Below are positions 54,783-64,000 of a DNA stretch of 64,000 bases, piece after piece. The stretch's first letter is position 1, and the number at the start of each line of letters is the position of its first letter. The notes beneath the pieces are model-generated. The model saw nothing but the letters and a program-made list of their open reading frames with translations, was not told the origin of the DNA and ran no database searches. The position numbers and the translations under genes were made by a program. The stretch comes from Symsagittifera roscoffensis (Eukaryota > Xenacoelomorpha > Acoela > Convolutidae), in NCBI RefSeq assembly GCF_963678635.1, contig NC_087065.1:26555254-26619253 (forward strand), written 5' to 3'.

Positions 54783-55171
54783 TCATGGTTCTGGACATGG
54801 AATGTTCACCGCTTCCTCGATATCAGAGTTCTTATCAACGCATAAACATCTTGCGCGTTTTGCTGAATCAAAAGCGCTGCAGCCAAATAACTCAGTAAGT
54901 GTAGCATACGTTTTATAGATTCCAGGAAGACAGTCAAAGAATTCGTTTTCGCATTCTTTTTTGTTCATGCTGCATTCACTGTAGCAGAGGTCGTGCTGAT
55001 TGCAACAAACATCTTCAACGAAACTCTGAGTGAGCGCGCCCACTATCCATCTCAACCAAGATGGAAATGAACTGGGTCCACACCCATTGGGTCTGCTCTC
55101 AGGGCAAGAAGTGATTGGAACCAAGCGTTCGTCCAGTTGACATATGTCGTCACACAACATAAAATTCATTG
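54783..55171 (-). CDS. Secreted phospholipase A2-like protein, last exon
   Basis: About 129 codons. The stretch RPNGCGPSSFP resembles the NGCGP calcium-loop region and DVCCNQHDLCYSEC contains the CCxxHD catalytic histidine motif of secreted PLA2, which cleaves the sn-2 ester of phospholipids. About 15 cysteines suggest a disulfide-rich extracellular protein. KKECENEFFDCLPG fits the following helix. The first in-frame ATG (55169) lies two bases after a splice-acceptor-like TATTTTAG (ending 55172), and there is no signal peptide. This is probably a downstream exon with the signal sequence in an upstream exon I could not find. TGA at 54783 is the natural end. Function beyond PLA2 fold (enzyme or inactive homologue) is not settled. 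Confidence 0.78.
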
Positions 55172-55174
55172 CTA

Positions 55175-56200
55175 AAATATAGTGGAGAAATCAATAGGGA
55201 ACATTAATAAAACGATGCTCAGAAATAACGTAGACTCAGATTTAATTAGACTGATTTGCTATAGTTCGACTGAAGCCGCCGCATATGCATGAACTCTTTA
55301 AATCTTTTATGCGATTAAGATCAGAACTACATTCAGAAAAGTTTATAAATGATCATCAACTTCAGATTTGATGATAATAACAACTTTGAAAGCAAAGTTC
55401 AAAAAAACAATTTACTTATCCCCCAATTTTGTTTGGTCAAAACTCCTTGCTGTCAATTTTTTTGGATAAATGTACAAATTCGATTTTTAAAGCATCTCTG
55501 GTGACATGGAAAGCAAAATTGAACTTGTTCAATGATTGCTGCTACTTGGGCTAACTAAGATGCTACTGACCATTTAGTTTCAATCAGTTCTACTGATCTT
55601 TGTGTTGCTTAGGGCAGTGATTATTGTTGTAGTAATCGTTTGATCATCAAATGCAGGTTTTTGTTTCAAAAACGAGCAAGGGTTTCTATGGCATGCGAAT
55701 TGAGGAATTTTGGCGAGTAAAAGAAGCTTCAAAGATAAGTTAACATCGGGTTATTTCGAGAGAGAAATTTCATACGAAACAAAAACATTTCAAAAATTTT
55801 TTTACATCGGTTTATATCAATTATAATACAAATAATGCATAAAAAGGTGAAAACTTTGTTCAATAGGGTTAAACAATTTCAGATATTCGTTGATTTATTT
55901 CATGGATTTTTGCGTATACTTGTCTCATCTTTTGTTTGTCCGTTTTATTTTAATTTTATTTTCCTGAATTTCCCTTTAATTTCATTCAATCGAATCAAGG
56001 AAGGTTATTAGCAGCCCGCCTAGCCAATTAGCTGACCCCTTATTGTTTTTTGGGCTACATATTCTGATTAAATACCGACTGCGAGAAAAAGTAGAAATTT
56101 CTTCCTTTGCTTCTCATCCTTGAAGTGTAGAGAAGATGTGTCTCTGAACCTCTCAATTATTGGTTTTCTTTACCTGCATGTTCACTGAACTCAGCAAACA
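55175..56200. other. Spacer or intron upstream of the PLA2-like exon
   Basis: AT-rich. It should contain an intron and possibly the signal-peptide exon of the PLA2-like gene, but I could not identify an exon. Confidence 0.45.
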
Positions 56201-56203
56201 AAA

Positions 56204-57081
56204 TACCCGGGTTGACGTTCATAGAAGAAAAATGCTTATCATACAATTTCGTATATGAAGTCTATGGAAAAAATGTGGTCATTAAAAAAATGATTAAAAA
56301 TTTTTGATAAAAAATGCTTGTCAGACAATTTTCATGTATGAAAATTATGAGATTGTCATTTTGTCATAGAAAAAATAATTTTTTTTTTCGAAAAATCACC
56401 AAATCAACTTTTGTGCTAAAATAAAAATTTTACGAAAAAAAAATTTGCATGCAAAATTTGACTTTTTGTGTTTATAACGTAGTCCAGGATGAGTTATTCA
56501 CCCAAAAAATTCAAAAAATCACGAGAAATTGTTTTTTTTTGTAAACACAGTTATCTTTTGTTTCATTTGCTAAGATTATAATAAATTTGTAAAAAAAAAA
56601 TAGGCCTTTTTTCTCAACCATCATAATTTTCAAGCTAAAAATTATCCCTAGTCAAAAATTTACTTTTTTGTTGGTATATAATTAAATGTGAAAATTTTGT
56701 GAATTAATTTTAATAGCTAAATTCATCAATTGCAGTTTATCTGCGTGGTAACTGCCAGTACACTCTGTCATTTCTTATGAAAAAAAATCCTTGGTTACTG
56801 TTTCGGTTGAAACACAAAATTTTGAAACCAATTTTTTTTTATATTTTCATCTATGGAAAAAATGCTTATCATACAATTTCATAGTATGGAAAAAATGCGT
56901 ATCATACAATTTCATATTATGGAAGAAATGCGTATCATAAAATTTCATATTATGGAAGAAATGTTTATTTTGCGATTTTCATACACTTACTTTTGGTCTA
57001 TGAAAATGTAAGAAAGAGTATGATAAGCATTCTTTTCATATATGAAAATTGTATGACAAACTTTTTTTGTCAACCCGGGTA
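56204..57081. mobile_element. Non-autonomous TA-duplicating (Tc1/mariner-like) element with internal 33-bp repeats
   Basis: TA-CCCGGGTTGAC at the left (56204) and GTCAACCCGGG-TA at the right (57081) form perfect inverted termini flanked by TA. Length 874 bp, no transposase. Internally ATGGAAAAAATGCGTATCAT-type units start at 56853, 56886, 56919 and 56952 (period 33 bp), with a further related copy near 56222. Inverted TATGAAAATTGTATGA sequence lies at the right end. The hairpin at 40578 may be a relative. Confidence 0.85.
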
Positions 57082-59888
57082 TTAGGTCATTAAGATGCAA
57101 ACTACATTTTATCTTTCAGTTTCTTATCTGAAACTCATTTTTCTAGAACCGATCAAATCATGATTAAAAAAGAAATCATCTTCTAAAAGAACACTTTCGA
57201 TGCTGAAAATTCAATGACCAATTTGTTTTTTCAACTTGTAATTAAAATTTGGGTATTTTACATTTTCCTACACACTGCACACATAGCAAAAAGTGGTTCT
57301 TCGAATAAAAACAAATAACCGAACGGATGAGTTTTTCATATAAAAGTTTGACAATCCATAATGAGAAGTTCAACCAATTACACGCCGTAACTTGTTCAAG
57401 AAAAGTCTTAAGAGAAAATTTCATCAAACTAACTTAACAAAAAATTTTTTACCTTGTTTTTTCTTACGCAAACTATTTGCAGGAATAATTGAATGTGAAC
57501 CCTCAACAAAACCAAAAACCAGTGTAGCTGGAATATTTGGAAATGGAGATGTTTCACAATTATTAAAACATATCTCGTACATCTTTCTACTTTTAGACAA
57601 GTTATCTGGATTTTTTTGGTTCAATGAACTCCAATAAATAACATAGGCAATATTGGATGTGGACGAAAAAGTTATATGGTAAAAAAAACACTTCTTTTCA
57701 CCCCTGAGATGCAAAAATTTAAAACCATAAGACTAAAACACTGCCAAATGAATTGTTTTTGAAAAAGTAATTGATTGACCTGCATCTAGTTTCAAGCGTT
57801 AATAATCGGTTATATTATGGTTTAAGTACCAGTCATACTTAAATTGAGAAAAAACTGATTTTATTCAATTGTTAATCTACTATTATCTCTCTTTTCGAAA
57901 TCCAATTATAATCAATTGTAATACATTTTAATTGATTGTAATTAACTAGTGATCCATCGGTTTTTTCATACAATTATAATCGATTGTAATCGGTTATTTT
58001 TATCCATGTTTCTAATTCATATGCTATGCGCGAGAAACCCATTATAATCGATTATAAACCTTTTTGTTTGCCCATTTGTCTCCGACTTTGCATCTGAATT
58101 GCTTATATTTTATGCTTTTCGTAGACGTTGGCTCATGTGAAAAATGAGAGAAGTGCTTTAAACGTTTTCAAATCAATTCAAAGTTATGGTTTTTTAATTT
58201 GTTCATTTCTCATTGAAGTTGGTTCATGATCCACATCTTAAGTTTTTTTAACCACCAAAACATCAGCACATTGCTTTAATTTAATGATTTACTCGGAAAC
58301 ATAATTTTTACATACTGCGGGAACTTTTCAGCTAATACGAAATAATCTCTACGAAACCTTTGTTTCGAGGAACTTTTTTGTGTTCAGATGAACCAAAGTG
58401 TGACAAGACATTTCGTTTTTAGAGATTTTGTTATTGATAGAAAAATAATGACTCATGAGATATAATTGAATTGTACTTTTGCTGTTACAAATTTTGACAA
58501 AATAAGAGATTCTAATCAATTATAATCGATTATAATGGCTTTTAAGTGTTTTTTGTATGAACTGTAAGAAACTATCATAGATTATAAAAGATTATATTCT
58601 CTTGGAAAAAATCAAAGTTGTAATCGATTTTAAATTCTTTAAACACCTAATTTTGGTAATTATAATCAATTATTATTGTCAAAAAATCATTATAGAAATC
58701 CGTTACAATAAATTGCTTACGCCTAAACTTGAATGCGGGGAGTTTCGGTAGGTCAATTTTTACATATTCATGGATCTTTTCCAGGAGTTTTTTATTCTTG
58801 TGCCAACAATTTATACATTTTTAAAAAGCACGTTATTGATATCAGAGTAAAGTTTGTGATTTTTCTCAAAATGCTAGGGTTTTTTTCTCCCTCATTTTTT
58901 CAAATTATCTTTTCTTATGATTGTTTTGGAGAGCAAAATTGTTAAAAACTGCTAGTTAGTTACGCATGCCAAATATCTGTATATTGGCGTGACGGTTGCT
59001 TTCTTTCAGTTGCAGAGGAAATGAAAGAAGCGTGGAAAAGAAAGCATGGATGTCACAAAAAGAAAGCACAGATATACTAAAGATAGGAGCGTTTATGATA
59101 AAATTAAGCAGAAAACTAAATGCTTGTGAGCTAATTGATCTAAAGTCTAATTGATCTAAATTTCTTCTGTAATTTTTGTGTTTATCCAGGAAATGACATC
59201 TTTGAAAAGAAATGAAACCATCTAAGCTGGGCCGATAATTCGTAACAAACGACAATTATGCAGCGTTGGCAAGTAGCAACCGCTTGCTCGCCTTCGCTCC
59301 TCTGTGCTTATGTGAGGCAATACACGTGAGTCAGTGCTTGCACAGGAAGAATCATATAGAACACGTGAATCAATGTTTGCAGCTCAACCTATAGTTCTGA
59401 CTCGTCGCCTCTACGAGTTGTCTACTTTTACTAATTGTCGCTTGTTTCGAATTGTCACCTGATTTTGAAGACTTGAAAACACTTAAAATACGATTTCTTA
59501 AAAAAATTGAACCGGCTGTTTTTTGCTAGATTGGGCACTCTATTTATTTTATTAATCATATTTACGTGGATGAGGAGGCAGCTCACAAACGACAAAATGA
59601 TTGAGCCCCCCATGCACAGGGGTAATCGTCCACTCCTTCGTATGACGTCACTCCTGGCTTCTTCCTCGCAACACATCTCTCGTCTCTCTCGTCTCTTTTT
59701 CATCCGATCAGTTTAACTTGTTAACTTCCAAACTATCAATCTTTCTAGAAGTCATTTAGACCAATTACGAACTTTCCACCTCTCGCTTTCGTGTTTAGGA
59801 CACCTATATTTTGACTAAGAGTATCTAATTTCGCCGATTCTTATTAGGTTTGAATATAAGTTTTTTTGTTTTACGTATGAGCTTAATG
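57082..59888. other. AT-rich intergenic region
   Basis: No convincing gene. It includes the AATCGATT-motif cluster (57900-58700) and a GC-richer patch with a TGACGTCA-like site (59570-59710) that could be promoter sequence. Confidence 0.45.
57900..58700. repeat. Cluster of ATTATAATCGATTATAAT-type palindromes
   Basis: Copies or variants occur near 57903, 57935, 57968, 58040, 58515, 58580, 58620 and 58660. The core AATCGATT is palindromic. Spacing is irregular, so it is not a simple tandem array. Confidence 0.7.
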
Positions 59889-60110
59889 TTAAACTGGTAT
59901 GTCCTTTTTCTCTCCCGGTTGATTATGAGCCCAAAGGTTGGATGGCATGGTCCTATTTGCAACGTCCATGAATAGAGATTTGTCTTTTCTTATGTCCATT
60001 ACGGCTTGTGAAGCGAGTCCAAAAGCATCGAGCGGAGCTCCTTCTATCCGAATGTAGCCAAGATGGTAGCCTGTTAATGCAAGAATAAAATAAAATGTCC
60101 CATATGCCAT
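59889..60110 (-). CDS. Possible small secreted peptide (73 aa) or first exon
   Basis: ATG at 60110 in good context (ACAATGG). The first about 18 residues MAYGTFYFILALTGYHLG look like a signal peptide. The mature part (APLDAFGLASQAVMDIRKDK, TMPSNLWAHNQPGEKKDIPV) has no cysteines and no domain I recognise. TAA ends it at 59889. It is on the same strand as the PLA2-like exon about 5 kb away, so a shared gene is possible but no donor/acceptor pair is compelling. Chance open frame cannot be excluded. Confidence 0.35.
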   Translation of the reverse strand: MAYGTFYFILALTGYHLGYIRIEGAPLDAFGLASQAVMDIRKDKSLFMDVANRTMPSNLWAHNQPGEKKDIPV

Positions 60111-61283
60111 TGTATCTATCACTCAACGGAACACACCGGATTTTAAAACAAGATACACGTTTAAACAAACTGTTTAGAAAATTGTTCATTTATTGCAAGG
60201 TAAAAAACTAATAAACGATATTATATCCCTTTTACCGAAATCAAAATATCTTTTTGTTCCGACTTTCGTAAAGAAAGTAATTGTTCCGACTTTCATAATG
60301 AAGGTAAGGGGATGTTTGTGCTCGGGGTGGTTTTTTTTCCGACAAATTTCGACTTTTTAATCATCTTTGACGGAATTTCTTAATAATGATCATAAAAATC
60401 ATAATAATAATAATTGTCGTTTCTGCGATTCGCAGAGGATCTATGAAAGTCCATCCAACCTGTCTAAACATAGTCCGTTTCTCTTAAAAATCAATCGAAA
60501 GGTATTGTTGTCCTGAGCCTAAATTTGAAAAAAAAATATTTCACTTGTGATCAATTTTCGTATAGTTATGGTGGTATAAAGATTGCCATTTTGGCCAATT
60601 TGGAACAATTAATGCGCGATGTATTTCGCGCTATTAACGCGTAAGCAGACATTTAATCCGTCTTGTAAATCGTTCTTAATTGGTTGATGGAAGTTTATTT
60701 GCCGTGATTGATTTGTTACTAGGAGCGAAACCTATCACTTTGTACTATATATGTCGTGTGGGGTAATGATTTTGTCAAAAACTCTCAAATAAAAAAAGGA
60801 TTTTATTTTATTACTTTCGACTTTTTTCATGTTATTACTGCTCCATAAACCTTAAGAGGCAGTCAGAAAATTCAGTGTTTTGCACTGATAAGAGCAGTCT
60901 TCTCTTTCAATTCTCATCGAACGCATTCAGTATCATTCATACAATTTAAATCGATTTTAATTCAAAAACAAAATGTTGTTTTAAAAAAGTGGAAAAATGC
61001 AGTGGATAAGATTAAATAGCAGCTTACATCAACATAGCTGAATTTATACCTCATTCCTTCATGTTTAAAGATATTCTTGAGAGTTCTGACAAAAACTTTT
61101 TGTAAAACCGAATAGAAATCCAAAAGACCGTCACATCCTTCAACAATATTTTACAAAATGGAAGAGGACCCATATTTTCTCAAAAGTTCTAGGCACTGAA
61201 AAAAATGGCAACAATAGTTAAATAAGAAAAGCAAACCCGCACCATTCTTTCGAGAAAAAGCTAGATCCGCTGTTGGGTGTAAC
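60111..61283. other. AT-rich spacer
   Basis: It contains a two-unit direct repeat TTGTTCCGACTTTC(G/A)TAA at 60255-60307, each unit self-complementary (ACTTTC/GAAAGT). No gene recognised. Confidence 0.5.
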
Positions 61284-63462
61284 CAGGGGCAGATTTCCCC
61301 CCTCCCACCTCAGGGATTCGACCCTCTCTTTGGTTTTATTTTTGACATCCGTTTTTAGCTGACGGACCCTTTCTATAGGCGCCAATATATACTAACTTTG
61401 AAGGGGAGCCCACGCCAAAAAAACGCAAATTTTTTGGTCAACATTTTTCAAAAAAGGCCTAAAACGCTTTTTTGGCTTGTTCTTCAAAAATTTGCCTGCG
61501 GTGCAAAATGATTCTCAAAGTTGGCTTTTTGCATTTATCTGAGAGCGGTCGGAAATAATTTAGTTGATCTAAATAAGTACGACAAAATTTTTGAAAGTTT
61601 TTACGCTTGAGAATAGCAAGCAATATCAAATCGGAGAGTAGTTTTCATTTTTCGGTTTAACAACTAGTTTAACAAAACCAATTGAATCTTTTATTCAACT
61701 TCAAATTCAAATAGTATTGATTGTATAGGCCATTTTGATGATGCAATGCAGCTGACTTGGTCAATTTCATAAAAATTCGATTTTAATTACTGGGTGGGTA
61801 CTATTTACCACAGGGTAGTTTCTACGAGACCTGGAACATTTAAATTATTTCTATAATTTTTTTTTGGCTCAACTGGTGTCTGCTCAAAAATTGTTGGCCT
61901 TGTTTCCACTTCGTAAGTTTTGTCCAGTTACTAGTTTGATTTTTAAATGTCTTGCTTGGCATGCTCGCCTCGAATTCCCGTTTGATAATAAAAGGTATTA
62001 TAAAAAAGTATGGTAATGGGTTTTTTTAATTTTTTTTTGAGACGCTTTGGAAGTTTTTATCATTTTTTGTTAGTTGCTTTTTCAAAAGGGTAGCCTTAGA
62101 AAGTCTTCTTTTACTCCTGTGTACCTGTATACTCCCTGGTATCTTTTTGTTTTAACCCTTTGTGTACGGCGTTCAAAAAAGTCGGTAAGGAATTATTTGA
62201 CCGATATTTTTGATTTTTCTTTCTTATTCCAAAAGTTAATCTTCCAAATCTTAAATTCGATTTTAATTGATAGAACGAACAAAAAAGCTACCCTCTAAAG
62301 GCGGCTACGCCCCTAATTTTTTTACACATAAAATTATGGCCCTCGGAACAGTGAAGTTTTTTGATTTTTTTGACCGTATTTCGAATCTTTTTGACTTTTC
62401 TCGAAAATTAACTTACCAAACCTGAGCTTGTGGACTCAATGGAGATAACGGGTGGTGGAAGCTCCCCTGCGAAACTGGCCACACACAAACTTTTATCGTC
62501 GACACAAAGTTTTATTGTCGTCGGAAAAATCATTTATGAATTTTTTGAGCGTTTTTTCCAAATTTAATGAATTTTACAAGCAAATACCCTCCCATTTCTG
62601 TAACTTTGAGTCAAACTAAAAAAACGGGCTATGAGAAGCTTCTTTGCATATCCGACTACGCCTAATTTTTTTTTTACTCAAAAAACTATGGCCCTCAGAA
62701 AAGTAAAAAAAAATTGATTTTCTTAACCCTTTTCTTGAACCTTTTTGATTTCTCTCGAGAACTACCCTGCGAACCTGGGTTTTCGAGTTCAATCGAAACA
62801 ACAAGTTGGTTGAATCTTTTCTGCACAAAAAGCTATGATTCTCGGAAATGTCAACTTTTTGATTTGTTTCCTACCATATCTGATATCATAGGTTTAGTCG
62901 ACACAACAGATAAGCTTACTTTTTCAATTTGCTATGCCCCATTTTTTGAAGAAAAGAGTTGTGGCCTTCAAACAAGTGAAGGTTTTGAAACTTTGACTGT
63001 TTCTTGGAAGTTTTATGAATCAAATTTTGGAGTTTCTGAAAAACTACCATAACAATTTGAGATGAAAATTTCAATTAAAAGAAACGGTTGCAAAATATTT
63101 TCCTGCAGAAGCGCCTCCTCCTTCTTTTTTTTGTGAGTTCAAAATCTTAGAAATTCCAAAATCTCAAAAATTTGTAGTCTTCTAACTTATTTAATAGAGA
63201 AACAAGTAAGGTTTTGGGCAATGTCCAATTTTTGAAATTATGTACTTCGTCCCACATCAGTACCACAAGTTCAAAAAATATCAGAGACGTACCTGCAGTT
63301 TAACTGGGCCCTAAGTGTCCGCCAACGAGACATACAAAAACTAAAAACTTTGGTTCCCCTAGTTTTTCATTCAATTAAAAAAAAAATTTCTTCTTACGTT
63401 TTTTGTGATCGTCAGTGTGCTTTAAAATCCGCCCCCTCAAGAAAATCCTAGACCCGCCCCTC
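61284..63462. mobile_element. 2.2-kb non-autonomous hAT-like element related to the 51159 MITE
   Basis: Left end CAGGGGCAGATTT (61284), right end AATCCTAGACCCGCCCC (to 63462). Flanks GGTGTAAC (61276-61283) and TCTGTAAC (63463-63470) match at 6 of 8 bases, a decayed 8-bp duplication. Sequence at 61390-61510 is the reverse complement of 51300-51415, and the right tip matches the left tip of the MITE, so the element is the same family inverted. The interior holds a copy of the TAGCAAGC repeat (61603-62030) and four loose repeats of a ...TATGGCCCTC(G/A)GAA... segment (62335, 62690, 62833, 62962). No transposase. Confidence 0.72.
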
Positions 63463-63715
63463 TCTGTAACCAATAGTTTAACAAGTTATCTTCGAGAATC
63501 ACAAGAAGGAAGCTCGTCAACAGAATTGAAATGCAAATAATTTTGATAATCTTTATATTTCATGATTGAGTTTTATGGTGGGAAAAACGACAAAAAGCAT
63601 GCAAGAACAAAAAAAATGCGTTTTCGCCCCATTGGAACAATTTATAGCCTCAGTACCAAAACCACAGTAAACTAATCATTCTGCTTTCGAGCTAGCTTTT
63701 TGCCAGGGTTTTTAT

Positions 63716-64000
63716 TTAAGGATAAATATCCGGGTATGACATGTGGACATATTTTATCGGACCTGCCAAGCTGTTCATTGGTATCCCTTGTTCTACTACC
63801 CAACTGCTGATCGCTGTCAACTCATCCAGAGATTGAGGAGTGGGCAAAAACATATTGCGTTCTCCACAGTAATTTGCCGCCTCTAACCAACTGAAAGCTC
63901 CCTCTGAAATGTCTCGGAGAAAGTAACACGAAGAGGGCGTGGCGTTTTCAATTGAAAACATACCAGGCGGACAGTCTGCTGGCGAGGCAAGAAAACCAGG
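63716..64000 (-). CDS. C-type lectin-like domain protein, partial
   Basis: The minus-strand frame is open to the window edge. The residues DCPPGMFSIENATPSSCYFL start a C-type lectin domain with its first disulfide cysteines. Then come FSWLEAANYCGERNMFLPTP (the WxxAxxxC helix and loop) and DELTAISSWVVEQG (second helix). The domain would need about 60 more residues. TAA at 63716 or an unseen splice donor ends this exon, so the carbohydrate-binding half (EPN/WND-type motifs) is not visible. Such proteins are extracellular and often immune- or adhesion-related. The start lies outside the window. Confidence 0.75.
   Translation of the reverse strand, partial: PGFLASPADCPPGMFSIENATPSSCYFLRDISEGAFSWLEAANYCGERNMFLPTPQSLDELTAISSWVVEQGIPMNSLAGPIKYVHMSYPDIYP

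Noticed and set aside
59507-59716. 69-codon plus-strand frame with hydrophobic start
   Set aside because: No recognisable domain, low-complexity Ser/Arg end and weak context. More likely promoter or spacer sequence.

Overview
The window is eukaryotic, from an AT-rich invertebrate animal genome, and it is dominated by transposable elements. It holds two large, related Ty3/gypsy-type LTR retroelements, a Penelope-like fragment, a Jockey-like LINE fragment, hAT and TA-duplicating terminal-inverted-repeat elements, tRNA-like repeat heads, two multi-kilobase tandem duplications, and a few animal-type genes (RING finger protein, ALYREF-like mRNA export adaptor, secreted phospholipase A2-like protein, C-type lectin domain). 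The species cannot be fixed from sequence alone. All calls come from reading by eye, without database searches.

Layout. (1) 1-12644: element A, minus strand, cut by the window start. Reading right to left it has a 5' LTR (11773-12644), a leader of about 3.1 kb, broken gag, Gag/zinc-knuckle/protease, RT-RNase H, linker, integrase, and an open integrase C-terminus that runs off position 1 into the start of a macro-domain region. (2) 12645-14536: spacer with a decayed Penelope-like GIY-YIG fragment and a palindromic MITE. (3) 14537-32848: element B, the same family, about 18.3 kb with both LTRs. Beyond the usual gag-pro-RT-RH-IN it has a macro domain (OARD1/ADP-ribose-hydrolase type) directly downstream of integrase in the same frame, then about 2.8 kb of extra coding sequence (ORF1, ORF2, ORF3) that I do not recognise. 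(4) 28351-37492: the 5' end of element B (gag start, leader, LTR and about 85 bp of flank) is duplicated in tandem. (5) 37408-42438: RING gene, ALYREF-like gene and a degenerate satellite-like repeat. (6) 42439-49906: a 3.7-kb tandem duplication of an AT-rich repeat with tRNA-like and retroelement-like parts. (7) 49907-64000: AT-rich spacer with MITEs, a LINE fragment, a PLA2-like exon, a possible small secreted peptide, a 2.2-kb hAT-like element and, at the right edge, a C-type lectin exon.

The most unusual system is the retroelement family. It has a Pol polyprotein that appears to end in a macro domain, an extra unrecognised 3' coding block, long leaders with arrays of a CCTCCGGA-type motif, structured LTRs, and a 12-bp motif matching the putative polypurine-tract boundary. 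That motif recurs inside pol at exact periods of 42 bp (element A) and 66 bp (element B). Both copies carry frameshifts or nonsense codons, so neither looks fully functional.
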